Part shown: positions 19,326-30,450 of the stretch, piece by piece
Layout of the letters: the number at the start of each line of letters is the position of its first letter
How positions within the stretch are numbered: the first letter of the stretch is position 1
Source: Limonium bicolor
Taxonomy: Eukaryota; Streptophyta; Magnoliopsida; Caryophyllales; Plumbaginaceae
Reading direction: 5' to 3'
NCBI GenBank assembly: GCA_023374045.1
Contig: CM041782.1
Span: 247,905,882-247,969,881, forward strand
DNA length: 64,000 nt
Position numbers and translations under genes: made by a program
Notes under the pieces: generated by a model
The model's input: only the letters and a program-made list of their open reading frames with translations
Database searches by the model: none
What the model was told of the DNA's origin: nothing

Positions 19326-22300
19326 TGTAACACCCCAACTCAAATCCAAACGTGGCCTCGCAACTTAACAGCATATATATAAACATGTCACATCAGAATT
19401 CTTTACACTCCAGGACCTTGCCACGGGTCTGACTACAGAATATACCGAACATTAGTACAACAACCTTAACCAATTACATTTCCTTCTTACAATCCCCTCA
19501 TAACCTATACATCTTACTAACTCAATTGCCATACGAGTGTACATGCACAACTCGTAGGCCACACTTAATCCTTCACACTTGTGCCCCTTCTTACTCTCGC
19601 GACGATCGCCTCCTGATGTTCACCTGTGTAGTAAAAACAGCCCCAAAGGGGGTCAGCACGAATGCTGGTACGATCCTCTCATGGCCCCCAAGCTAACGTG
19701 GCTACGATGACTAATTGTCGATAGCATGGAGGTTGATTAGATGCACAACATAATAGAAAATGCAGTAAACACAACTCAGATATGAACAATCAAAGTTCAC
19801 ACACAATGAACGACTTAAATGCGTTCCCTTAATTAGAGAGTTAATTATTTAACTCCTTAAGTAATGTTCCCTCTTAATCTTAGTCCATCCTCATCTCACC
19901 TCAATCTTAGTCTTATCTTAATCTTAGAAACAACCATCCTTTAATAAGGAGTGGATGTAGCTTATCTTAATCTTAATAATACAAACCATCCTTTAAAAAG
20001 GAATGGTTGCAACTTATCTTAACCTTACCTTAATCTTAATCTCAACTTAATCTCAGTATACAAACCGTTCCTGGAAGGGAATGGTTGTAGCTTAATTCGA
20101 ACCTGGGATTTAGGTGATCCCACCGCACCATCTTAATGCCACCTACTCTGGACGGGAGTCCAGCGTAGCTGAGCCGGCAACCGCCCTAGGCTACAAGTCC
20201 GAAGACAAGTCCTTAAGCGGAGGGTGGATCTGATACAGATACCGTCCCCCTTTTTCCTTAGCATGCTTGACCGGAGATCGGTCCCGGGTTTCCTCACTCA
20301 AGTTCCAGTTAGTAGTAGTCTCAAGATCATGTTGTTGGTTAACCTCTTTCGGTTTATATCAACCCATATTAGGGAGCGTTCCTTAGTCCCACTCATTTCC
20401 TTACTAAACGTTAGTTAGTAAGTTCTCACGGTATGTTGTCTTAGTTTTCAACATCACACAACAATACAATAAACATAATATTCCGGTTGCATGCTTTATC
20501 TTGTTTTAGTCATAGCAATTAAACAGATAGCACACAAGCCGAGGGACACCTCGTTAGCAAGCAGGTCACAAGAAAGATTGTACCGTTCACCGTCGGTCGT
20601 TCGGTTGCTTACTCTCTCCGGAGTCCAAATACTCAAGCCCTAAAACATTCATTCAGTTTTAGGTTGTTAATCACTTATCTTAATTCAACTTATTTAACTT
20701 GCTTAACCCATAATGATCCCCACCTAACACCTCTTAAGTTTTACAACTTAATCTTACAACTTAGCCTTAAACTTTTGAGTTTATACTTGTCTTAATCTCT
20801 TAGGTCTTTACACCTCTAATCCTCAATGCCGTCTTAAAGGGGTACCATTAATACCACTAAATTCCTTAGAGTTTCTTTCTTTTTTTCATTTTTAGGGTCG
20901 ACCGACCTTACCAAGGTCGGTCCATCCAGAACTCATTACCGGTTGAAAATTTCACCCCGACCGACCTTGCAAGTCCAGTCCCAAGGTCGGTCCATTCCCG
21001 AGTGTTTTTCCCCGTGGGAATTTTAAGCCCGACCGAACTTGCCAAGTTCGGTCCCAAGTTCGGTCGATTCCAGAGACTCATTCGTACACAAAATATATGC
21101 CCGACCGAACTTGCAAGTCCGGTCCCCAAGTTCGGTCGATTCCAGACACTCTTTCCGGTAGTGTAAACTGAGCTCGACCGACCTTGCAGGCCGGTCCCAA
21201 GGTCGGTCGGCTCCAGAACCTTGTTTCTAAATTCCCATTTGACTTCAAACTTCTCCACAAGTTCCCCCATGTGTCCTAATACCATTTAGGCACTTAAAAT
21301 CACCTTAGAACTTCCACCGAACTCTCCAAAACAACTTCCATCTTCAATTCATTTACCAAGACTTTCTCAAGTCACCTTGCATATCCATGCACAAATTCCT
21401 CTCCTTTCCTTTGGTTACTCATCACTCTTAAACTCTTGAGCTTACCCATGCATTTCTTTTCATCACCTTATCACCTTGACCTTGTTCTTCATTTACCTTA
21501 CCCATGCAACACCCTCCTTAGACTTTACCACTTCTTTAATGCAACTTACTCACCATTCTCATGATCATAAACCTTTATACATTTCTAGTCATTTTCCTTG
21601 ACGGCTTACAACATTCTCCTATGATTTTCACTTTCATCACCCAAGTCCCCACATTACCATTTAACTAAACCTTACTAGCATCACCACCTCTTACACAAAC
21701 TTCCCGAAACTCTCATTGTTATACTCTTAGTTTATACCTAAATCACCTTAAGCATTATACACCTTCTTCTTCAAATTTATGCACAAGTCTCACCATTCCT
21801 CTTACCATGACTTTGGTGTGTTCAATACGCCCATCTAAACTCTAATTTCCTCATAGACCATTCTAGGTCATTCTAAACCTCAAGAACTCCTTAGTTAACT
21901 CATTTCCACTCAAATTCCTTTTAATGATCCCTAGTGAACCTTAGGGCATATTAACTCACCACTACCACTTAAACACTTTGTTTTCTACTCAAATTTCGCC
22001 ATAGCTTCTCTAGTATCTTATCATGCTCAAACACATTGTCTTCCTCATTCAATCATCTCACACATATCAAATTCTTTCCATCATATCTTCTCACCCAAAC
22101 CAACTCAATCACATCAAACTCACCATATTGCAATAATCTTAAATTGCATAGCACTAAGGCTCTTAAATGACATGGCTCTTAGGCCCTTAAATAACTTAAA
22201 CTTAAACACTGAATTTCCCACATATAAAAGCCTTCAACCTGCAAATACACCATCAATCTCATAATAGTTATAATGCTCTTAAAACTCATCTTAAACTTAT

Positions 22301-23766
22301 CTTACTAACTCATTCCCATTGGTTCCTTAGTCACAAGTTCATAAGCTTGTTTAAGTTCTTTTTCTTAGGTTATATAACCCATTACCTAATGTAAGCCCTA
22401 GGCTACATTGGTACTCATCTAAAACTTATTCCTTAAACCTTAAACCACCATTAGGTAAGTAATTTACCTTGTTTTCTCAAGCTTATCTTATCTTCCTCCT
22501 TAGACCTTCTTCTTGAATGAATCTCGGCCACCACTCAAACTTCCTTTGCCAATGTTCTAACCAATATTCAATGACTCACATGAGTACTAAACTATGCACT
22601 AACCTCAAGGAATGAAAACCTAGGTTAGAAATGTGTTCTAAGGCATAAAAGTGGATGATTACCTTTGAAGTCTCAAGGTAGACTTTGGCATTGAATGAAA
22701 AGGACCTCCACTAGTCCTTGGTGAATAAATCAAGCTAGAACAAGGCATAAAAACAAGGCCCCATGAGTAGTAATTTTCGGCCATGTGGAAGGAATGATGG
22801 AAACATGGTTTTTCTTACATTTTCTTTACCTTAAGAGAATGGAGAAGCTAATGAGCTCTTCAAACTTGATTTCCTCCATCAATGGAGTTTTCTCATGGCA
22901 CCAAACTTGAGCTTTGAAAGATTTGAAAAGATAGAAAGATAGGTCTTGGCCTAACTAAGAGAAATCTATACTTAGTTTTTTATTTGGAGCAAAGATGAAC
23001 ACTTGGTGAGCATTTGAAGGTGGAGCACCCATGGATGAAGCTCTCTCGGTTTTGGAGCAAGAGAAGGGAAGAAGAAACCGTGGGAAGAAGGGAAATGAAG
23101 AGAGAGAAGAAGAAAAGTGGGCTAATATAAGATATTTGCTTTAATAAAGCAAATAGTACTCCTTTTACTTATCTCTTCTTTCTTCTTCCTTATTTGACTA
23201 CTTATGGTGACTCATCCTCCCTTAGAAAACCGGCCCCTATCTTAAATAAGGCTAGTCATGGTCTTTGTTGACCAACTAATTAGCTTATATTGATTAAAAC
23301 TTAAACTAGTCACTATTTGGCATTATTCACTAATTAGTGCACATATTTCTGAATTTTTTGATTTCCCATTGATTTAGGCTTCCAAATGTGATACTAATTA
23401 GTACACATGTTGATTAAAGAGTAATGATGGACATTTAGCCACTCAAAACTCAATTCTAAGACAATTTCTCAAAAAGGTGCTTTAAGAAGTCTTAAAGCAC
23501 ATTTTGTGTTTAAGCTTGTTTTTGAGCTTGGTTTTCTTTGCTAATTGATTTAAAATGTCCATTATCATATTACTAAAGTCTTATAATGGTATTTGGGTGC
23601 TAATCAAAGTCACTCCAAGCTTAGAGCACGTTTTTGCCCAAATTGCCCTTAAGGCACTTTCTTGTGTTTCCTTGGTTTAAATTGTCTACCAATCTTTCTA
23701 AGGCATATTCTAGCCTTACTACATCATAATTTGATGTTTACTTAGCATACTTAGGTTTGGGGTATT
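19326..23766 (-). mobile_element. Solo gypsy-type LTR (about 4.44 kb), minus strand, inserted in LTR-B
   Basis: On the plus strand it begins TGTAACACCCCAACTC, identical to the array LTR edge, and ends GGTTTGGGGTATT, where the array LTR has GGTTTGGGGTATTTCA. No primer site or internal sequence is attached, and TGTTT flanks both sides. It holds a hairpin cluster at 20900-21210, a motif CAAAGGGGGTCAGCA...GCTGGTA at about 19645, and AGCACATTTTGTGTTTAAGC at 23488, both shared with the array LTRs. It is about 1 kb longer than the array LTRs. The frames 20224-20418 and 20908-21285 are not genes; the second arises from the hairpin repeats. Confidence 0.75.
20900..21210 (-). repeat. Cluster of five short hairpins in the solo LTR
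   Basis: Five units of the form GACCGACCTT (or GACCGAACTT) ... AAGGTCGGTC (or AAGTTCGGTC), about 60-75 bp apart, some with a third GTCCGGTC-like arm in the middle. The position relative to the LTR ends corresponds to the GTCCGGGAC hairpins of LTR-0 and the array, but the stem sequence is different. Confidence 0.85.
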
Positions 23767-23771
23767 TGTTT
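23767..23771. repeat. TGTTT target-site duplication, right copy
   Basis: Second copy of TGTTT, directly followed by GACCTTAAAATG, which resumes LTR-B. Confidence 0.65.
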
Positions 23772-26700
23772 GACCTTAAAATGATTAAGGAATGGTTTAA
23801 TAATTTTATGACTAATTAAACAAGCATAAATGTCAAATTTAAGACATTATGTGGAAGTTTGGTAATTAAATGAAAAACTATGGTGAGGGCGAAAGTTTAT
23901 ATGTATTTTGGGACATTTATGTGTAATTTATTTTGTGAGCAAATGTTGTAATAAGGCCATGTACTTTAGGCCATTTTATTTATGCATTTACAAGCTTTTA
24001 TTTAAGTTTAGGTGATATATAATTATTACCGAAAAGAAATGGGGTCTTGGGTGTAATTAGATTAAATTTAGGGGCTCTAAAATAATAAGGCCGAAAATTA
24101 GAGTTAAAAAGGATTTAAAAAAAAGTTTATAAGGTTATATAATGTTTTGGGGTTAAATGGTGATTTCTAGAAAGTTTGGGTGCAAACCGTAATTATAAGG
24201 AATTAAGGGTCGAGGAAATATTAAGGAGGTCAACCTTGACCATATGGTAGGTTTTGACCAAATTAGATAAGTTAAATAACTTATTCAAGGTTTCATAATA
24301 AAGATAAGTATCTTATGGTAATATTTATATAACATATATGGTAAATATGTTATTACCGAAAAATTAAGGGTGTACAATGGTATTTTAAACACCCATGGGC
24401 TATTAGGAATTTTTAGGAATTTATGGGTTGATTTTGGAATTAGAATGAACTATATATGTATAATATATAGTTATTATGTCATTATGACACTTTGGAGAAA
24501 TATAGGTGGTGGAATTATAAATACTGAAAATATATGGGTTAATAAGGATATTATAACCCTTTGGTGAAATTTGGAGATTTTTAGAATTATGTAAGAGCAT
24601 TTGATAAGACATGTGTATAAAATATAGTTTTAATGTTATGGTAAAACTATATGTTATAAATAGGGCCAAATGGCAATTATAAAACAGCACAAGGGCTGTT
24701 CAGGATTTACAAAAATAACCATAGGTTATACTCTTTTATAAGTTAGAAATGTTATATTAAATGGTATATATAACATGGTAAAAAGAAAGGGGTGATTTTG
24801 TAAATTAAGGAAACTATGGTTTATGGAAATGAATAAGATTTTCTTATGGTGCCTAAGAGGCAATATAAAATAGTTTTTGTATAAAGACTATAGGTTATAA
24901 GTTAAGGGAAATAAAAATATCATATCAAATGATATTAGTATAAGGTATAACATTACATGATGTTTTGTGGTCAAAATAGAATTTAAATAAATTCAAGGGC
25001 TGTACCGAATTAATAAGAGTTGGAAAATGAATTTTAGACTAAGACTAAGTCTATAATGTTATAAAATGTTATAACAATTATATGGTTTAGGTGGGATTAA
25101 GATAAGTGAGGATATTCACATAAAATAATGTGACGAACTATAAGTAAATGAGATTTATAAACTAAGGTGTTTTGGAATAAACCTTAGGAGTTGTAATTAT
25201 ACAACATAAAATGTTACTCATGTTAGGATAACAATCTTAATATATGTTGTATAATATAATACAACTAATGGGAATAATCATCTAACAAAAGATGATAAAA
25301 AGTAACATAAAATATAAGAGTTTATTAAACTCATGGGAATTACCTACGAGGTAAATATATACATACACAAGAATAATGTATATAAGGATGGATATATATT
25401 ATGGTTGGAAACCATATAATATAATGGTGGTGATTATTTAAAAAAAATAGTTACAAACTATATGTTATGAGTTTTTGAATGCAAATATTATTTGCTAAAG
25501 ATAGTGGGAAAATAATACGATATAATATAATAATGCATGCTTACATGCAACTATAGGTTACGTACCTAAATTAAAGGAGGGATAAGATTAAAGAAATATA
25601 ATGAGTTAAAATTTAACAGTCGAAATGTTTTGACGTACGAGTTAAGTAACAAAACCGACCGGTTTAGAGAAAACCCATAACAAACAACTGTAGAAAACAG
25701 GGGTGAACTGTCGGGGTTACTTATTATTCGGAAATACCGGATGTAGTTAGTCATGGAGACTGACTTATAGTTTTATTACTATTTAGAGTATACTTTTGAC
25801 AAGACGCTTGACGAGCTAGTGGACTACACGGAGCGTAGGATCTTGCTGATTCATACTCCACCGTAATACGATCAGGGTGAACGGTATGTAAAGGGGTTTG
25901 ATCCGAGTTGTCCTAAGGATGCTCCTTGGGCTCGGATTTGGTTGATATAACTTGTGTGTTATGTGTGTGTGGTTACATGTATGTGTTTAAGTGTTACTGC
26001 ATTATTATTTATGCACGAGCGTCGTACGGGACTAACACTACGTCGACTAGAGATCGACTTATATAAACATACATATGCGTTGTGATGACATGACAGTTAC
26101 TTGATATAATACCATGATATTAATATTAAGTATATGATAACCTAAGTAAAACACTTAGGGACGAGTCACGACATTGTCGGTCTCTAGAGCATGGATCTCG
26201 AACATGAATATAACCTAGATTACTTCTAGGTATGCGTGAGACCCATTGGGCAGCTAATTAATAATTATTCTCCATAAGACTAAGAGCAGATCTTAAACAT
26301 TATGAGAGAGAGATGGTATGAGTTGAGGTGAGGAATCCCGGTGGTTTACGAACCACTTGGTTGCGCATTTGTGATCACAGAGGGGTTTCCTAATTGGATT
26401 CCGCTCCAGGTTATACCCAACGAGCCCAAACTGGATCGTGGGTCAGGTGGCTACGGCCTTTATATGGACGTCTTACGAGACATAAGAGAGTCAGGGGCCT
26501 CCGGACCTCTGGCGAAATGAGCACCTTTGTGTGTACGGGAGGACTACTGTCCATGGTGAGGTTATCGGGTTGTCCTAACATGACGCCCAACTGATATTAA
26601 TAATTAAACATGGTTGGATGGAGCCTACAAGGCTAAGGTAAATTAAATATGAAACTGTACGCCACGGCGAATGTACATTGTACATATGGATGGGGCCTTG

Positions 26701-27415
26701 AAGGCCAAATTAAATTGAATTAATAAAGGATGGTATACGCTACGGCGACTGTACATGGTACATTATATTGGTATTACTCGATACGTTCGATATATAAATA
26801 TTGTGTGAGATATTAAATGAATGTTTGAGTTGGATGGATGGTTAAATGTTTGTGGATATTTGGATGGATGATTATGTATATTGTGCATTTATATTACAGT
26901 ATTGTTTATAACTGTAAAATGGTAAGCATGAAACCAATCTAATAATAAGATGGTTAAAATGACAAGTGACCATTAGGGTCCAGGCCCGGCATACTCAGCG
27001 TCTATCGCTGATACTACCCATTGCAGGTTGTTGATCATTGTCGAAGCCGAAGAGCAGGAACAGGGTAATTGGAGTTTTTACTTTTGTTACCACACATGGA
27101 GATGTTGTATAGCAATGGGGATGGTGAATTGTATTATGGTAAGGATGTGTATTTTCAGGTTTGGGTAGACGCTCACTTGTCGATGTTTATGGTTTATGGA
27201 CTTAGTATGATGTATAGGAGTTTCTCGTTATCACGGCGGTTAGCAGTTGTTTATGTTGGAAGTTGGATGTAGTTTGGCTTCGTTGCTCGCATGGGCGAGT
27301 AATGGCCGGTGACACCCGAGTGAGTATTGTAATTGTTATTTATTTTCCGCTGCGAGACGTTTTTGTTTATTGCTACGTGAGAGATTATTACGTGATTGTG
27401 GAGAGGGTTGTTACA
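23772..27415 (+). repeat. Gypsy-type LTR-B, 3' part
   Basis: It continues LTR-B after the solo LTR and ends GGGTTGTTACA at 27415, five bases before a primer site. Without the solo insertion LTR-B would be about 5.6 kb, very long for an LTR. The first 1.7 kb match LTR-A at 15480-17100. The last 1.7 kb are less AT-rich and contain the AGGCCCGGC...TTGCAGG segment at about 26980-27030 that corresponds to the GGGGGTCAGCA region of the other LTRs. No gene is seen; the frames 26394-26594, 27069-27272 and 27263-27457 look spurious. Confidence 0.75.
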
Positions 27416-27419
27416 AAAG

Positions 27420-27447
27420 TGGTATCAGAGCGGAGTACCGCTCTGAT
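27420..27447 (+). other. Primer-binding site embedded in a perfect 10-bp hairpin
   Basis: The primer site TGGTATCAGAGCG (27420-27432) matches the 3' end of initiator Met-tRNA. Its last nine bases are in the left arm of a perfect stem: ATCAGAGCGG (27424-27433), loop AGTA (27434-27437), CCGCTCTGAT (27438-27447). The array elements have the same hairpin with the pair next to the loop changed from G-C to A-T. Confidence 0.9.
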
Positions 27448-27648
27448 GACGAGATAATAGGTTAAGACAGTGAGCTTAGGACTTGGGAAATTACGGGAAA
27501 CGTTTAGGAGGTATGAGACGATTCGTCTTAGAAAGATATTGTGTCTAATAACGCAAATTGCGTGACATAGTAGCCTTTAGGGCAATTCAATATCTACTGG
27601 TTGTGTACGGTAATTTACTGATTATTTATGTGACATACTGTACTACAG

Positions 27649-29048
27649 ATGGCTGGGGGAACTAGAGGGCGTGGTACTGGAAGAGGTGGAGGCGGTGACC
27701 CCAGCATTCCAGGAGTTGCTGAGACGGTTGCAGCCGTTCTTGCACAGCTGGGTACTCAGATAGGAGGAGCACCAGCCCACCCGCCACAGCCCAGGGAAAT
27801 GAACTGGCTGAAGTCAGTTACCGAGACCCGACCACCTACATATTCTGGGGAACCAGACCCCGTAGCTTTGGAGCGTTACATTGTTGAACACGAGAAAGCA
27901 TATGAAGCTTTACAAGTACCGGCCGACAAGAAGGTCGTCATTGCTGCTTTCCATCTGAAGGATGCAGCCAGTACTTGGTGGAGGTTGGTCAAGGACCATC
28001 ACATGGCTACGCCCGACTTTTCGTGGGCTGCCTTTGTAGAGTTACTGAGAGGGAAGTACTACCCGGCGCATCTCAAGCAGAAGAAGCGCCATGAGTTTGA
28101 GACATTGACCCAGGGAGGTCTGACCGTGGATGAGTATTACGCTCGATTCATTGGTCTGTTGGACTTCATCCCCGGTGTGGATTACTCAGAGACAGTGATG
28201 GTCGAGAAGTTCCGGGGAGGACTATTGTTTCGCATCCAGATGGCGATGGGTGCTACCCTCTACACTACCATCCAGGTATTAACATGAAAGCCATAAATTC
28301 TTTACCTATTTCATTACCGATTAACGTTGTGAGAACTTACCAATGAATTCCAGGAGTGTTATGAGGCTGCCTCGAGGACGGAGCTAATGCTCCAGACTCG
28401 GGAAGAGACTCTCGGGGCCAAGAAGAGGAAGAACCCTGAGGGAGAGTCTGAGGGTGGAGGAGCATCTCCAGGCGACAACCAAAAGAAGGGAAAGTAAGGA
28501 CTTATCCCACTCTAAATTATTTACCATATTAAAAGTCCTTATGAATGCTGACCCGAAACCTTGAACAGGAAATTTTTTAAAAAGAAAGGGCAGCAGGGTC
28601 ACCAGGGAGCAAAGGGAAAAGAGTCCGTCCTTCGGTTGACCGGCCCAGCTATATATGCTCAGCCTTTGAGATCTGCACCTCCTAAGGGTGAAAACACCTA
28701 CCTCTTAAATCCAATTGTAACCTTAACCTTTATATCAACAGATATTAACTTAAACTTAAATATACTATCAGGCACCGGACAGCCCCAGCGCCATTTTTAC
28801 TGTAAGCGTTGTGGAAGGACCATCCTGGGGTCGACTGTGAAGGCCGCAAAGTCGAGTGTCGGTGCTGCCACAAAGAGGGCCATAGGGAATTCGAATGCTG
28901 GATGAACCCAGAGAGCCGTAACTACAGGCCACCCAAGAATACTCAGAAGTCCTCAGCTGGAGGATCTGGAGTTCCACGAGGCGGTCAGGACGGCCAGACA
29001 TCTATTGATGCTGGAGCCTATAAGGGCAAGGGAGTAGATAGGGCATGA
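27649..29048 (+). CDS. gag: Gag of a Gag-only gypsy (chromovirus-like) element, with three apparent introns and one frame break
   Basis: Structural Gag that would package element RNA. Likely exons: 27649-28275, 28354-28493, 28569-28687 and 28772-29048. Exon 1 (209 codons, MAGGTRGRGTGRGGG start) holds the retrotransposon Gag core, with motifs ETRPPTYSGEPDPVALERYI, DAASTWWRLV, FVELLRGKYYPAHLKQKK and LTVDEYYARFIGLLD. Exon 2 begins ECYEAASRTELMLQ and adds a Gly/Lys-rich tail. Exon 3 starts KFFKKKGQQG. Exon 4 has two knuckle-like units, first Y-C-K-R-C-G, then CRCCHKEGHREFEC (CX2CX4HX4C). A one-base loss at about 28815-28819, inside the first knuckle, changes frame, so the copy as read is defective. 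No protease, reverse transcriptase or integrase follows. The element fits the TR-GAG class of non-autonomous elements. The start is the first ATG after the primer site, directly preceded by CTACAG. Confidence 0.8.
28276..28353 (+). other. Apparent spliceosomal intron 1 of gag (78 bp)
   Basis: CAG|GTATTAACATG ... GAATTCCAG|GAG. It is AT-rich, has an in-frame TGA and interrupts the Gag core exactly between TTIQ and ECYEAASR, which join naturally at phase 0. Nothing in the Gag family corresponds to the intervening sequence. Confidence 0.75.
28494..28568 (+). other. Apparent spliceosomal intron 2 of gag (75 bp)
   Basis: GGGAAA|GTAAGGACTT ... CTTGAACAG|GAAATTT. It contains an in-frame TAA directly at the donor. 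Splicing at phase 2 preserves a Lys codon and continues a Lys/Gly-rich reading on both sides. Confidence 0.7.
28688..28771 (+). other. Apparent spliceosomal intron 3 of gag (84 bp)
   Basis: CTAAGG|GTGAAAACACC ... ATACTATCAG|GCACCGG. It is strongly AT-rich with a TTAAC branch-like word before the acceptor. It has no stop in the gag frame, so it could also be read through; splicing at phase 1 would join SAPPKG to TGQPQRHFYC. Confidence 0.6.
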
Positions 29049-30450
29049 GTACCCTGACTCCATGAGACCGCTGGTGGAAGACTTTTACTTACTATGTTGT
29101 GTGCTTACTTTGAATGTTAGAAGGAGCTATGTTATAAATACGTGGGAGTGTGTTATTGACCACTCACCTTTTGTGTAAGACTTTGGGATTAGTTGTTTGT
29201 ACTCAGTACCAATAAGCTTTAAACCTTGATGGATTATATATATGAACAGGATGTTAAAGCTTACATTATCATGTAGCCATACTCGACGACGCAGAGTCAA
29301 TGAGACCGGTAATCGTTGAACCAGAATTTCCATCTGCATGGCGCACTTGCTATGGCAAGCGCTATGACAAGTAAACCACTGAAATTTCCACCTGCCTTGC
29401 GCACTTGACAGAGCAAGTGCAGCAACAGCAACAACAACTACAAATGCAACTGCAACAACTACTACTTTTAGTCTTTTATTATATATATACCAAAAAAAAT
29501 GTTTTTCAAACTTTTTCATACAAACCTTGAGATTAGAAACCTATGCAACCTTGGGAAGACCGTTAGTCCGACCTATGCAACTGGGGAAACTACGCATCCA
29601 CTGTGATTGTAAACCACACCAGTTTAAATTGTTGGGAATTTTCAGACAGGGCTTATTAGCCAAATACCATCAGTGTATACCCGCATTTAATGCTAATCAC
29701 TACTAGTGATGAATGTTTAGTCCTTATGGACAAGCATACCCTTTGTAGATGCACCACCATTAGTGAGGATGGTTGGGTAGTGAAGAGCCAAGTTGCTCAA
29801 GCTATTATGCAATCTGCAGTACATCCAATTAAACGGATGAGGGAATAAATATGAACTATGGATGAGATGTGATCATGATAAACAAGGAGAAAAGGAATAT
29901 GTGTTGTACTCAATGAGATCGATTTAGGAGAACCAAGTTTGCTAAATATAGCACAGATTTTGCTTACACCGTCTGAATAACGCCGACTTATAATACAAAT
30001 TACCACTGATGCCACCAGGGCAATAACACTTATTACAAAATAACCAAATACCATGAACTATTAAACAAAAAAGGGAAAGAAGAAGAGAAAAGAAAACAGG
30101 ATATCCATCAAAGGGGGATTGACAACAGAATACTTCACAACAACCGTGTGACAGACATTACCAGTTTACTAAATGAGACATGGGACGACCGCACTCCGAT
30201 AGGAGCATGTGGGCCTGACAGACTTATTTATGAGTTAGTCGGGTAAGTAGTAATGTATCAGTACGGTACCCCATGCAAGTAGACAAGTAGTGTTAGGAAC
30301 ACGAGAAGTATTCAACTCCATTCTACGGACAGTAAGACAGATTACCTCGAAGATGGACGAGAAGAGCCGCAGTTAAACCAACGGGCTAGAGAAATCAAAA
30401 ACCTTCAACAGAGAGCAGTAGACAGTATACAGTGAAGACAGGGAAACCGT
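29049..30450 (+). repeat. Internal 3' region of the Gag-only element, non-coding, truncated
   Basis: Landmarks colinear with the array internal region (which lies on the other strand) are the GCACTTGC hairpins at 29341-29362 and 29399-29420 (array 35910, 44158, 52439, 60700) and the block at about 30184-30265 (GGGACGACCGCACTCCGATA and on), matching the reverse complement of 35330-35415. The CAACAACAAC-type run at 29418-29458 is low complexity. The frames 29127-29519 and 29797-30054 (minus) lie across these repeats and are not credible genes. Similarity to the array internal region fades after about 30360, and LTR-D sequence in the other orientation begins by about 30490; no polypurine tract or 3' LTR of this element is present. 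Confidence 0.65.

Noticed and set aside
20908..21285. 125-codon minus-strand frame with repeated motifs (SVWNRPNLGTGLASS)
   Set aside because: The protein repeat is a by-product of the DNA hairpin repeats in the solo LTR.
29127..29519. 130-codon minus-strand frame
   Set aside because: It covers the GCACTTGC hairpins and a CAACAA-type low-complexity run of the internal region, with no domain.
29797..30054. 85-codon minus-strand frame with a hydrophobic start that could look like a membrane protein
   Set aside because: Short, with no homologous frame in the array internal regions and no promoter; the hydrophobicity follows from AT-rich composition.
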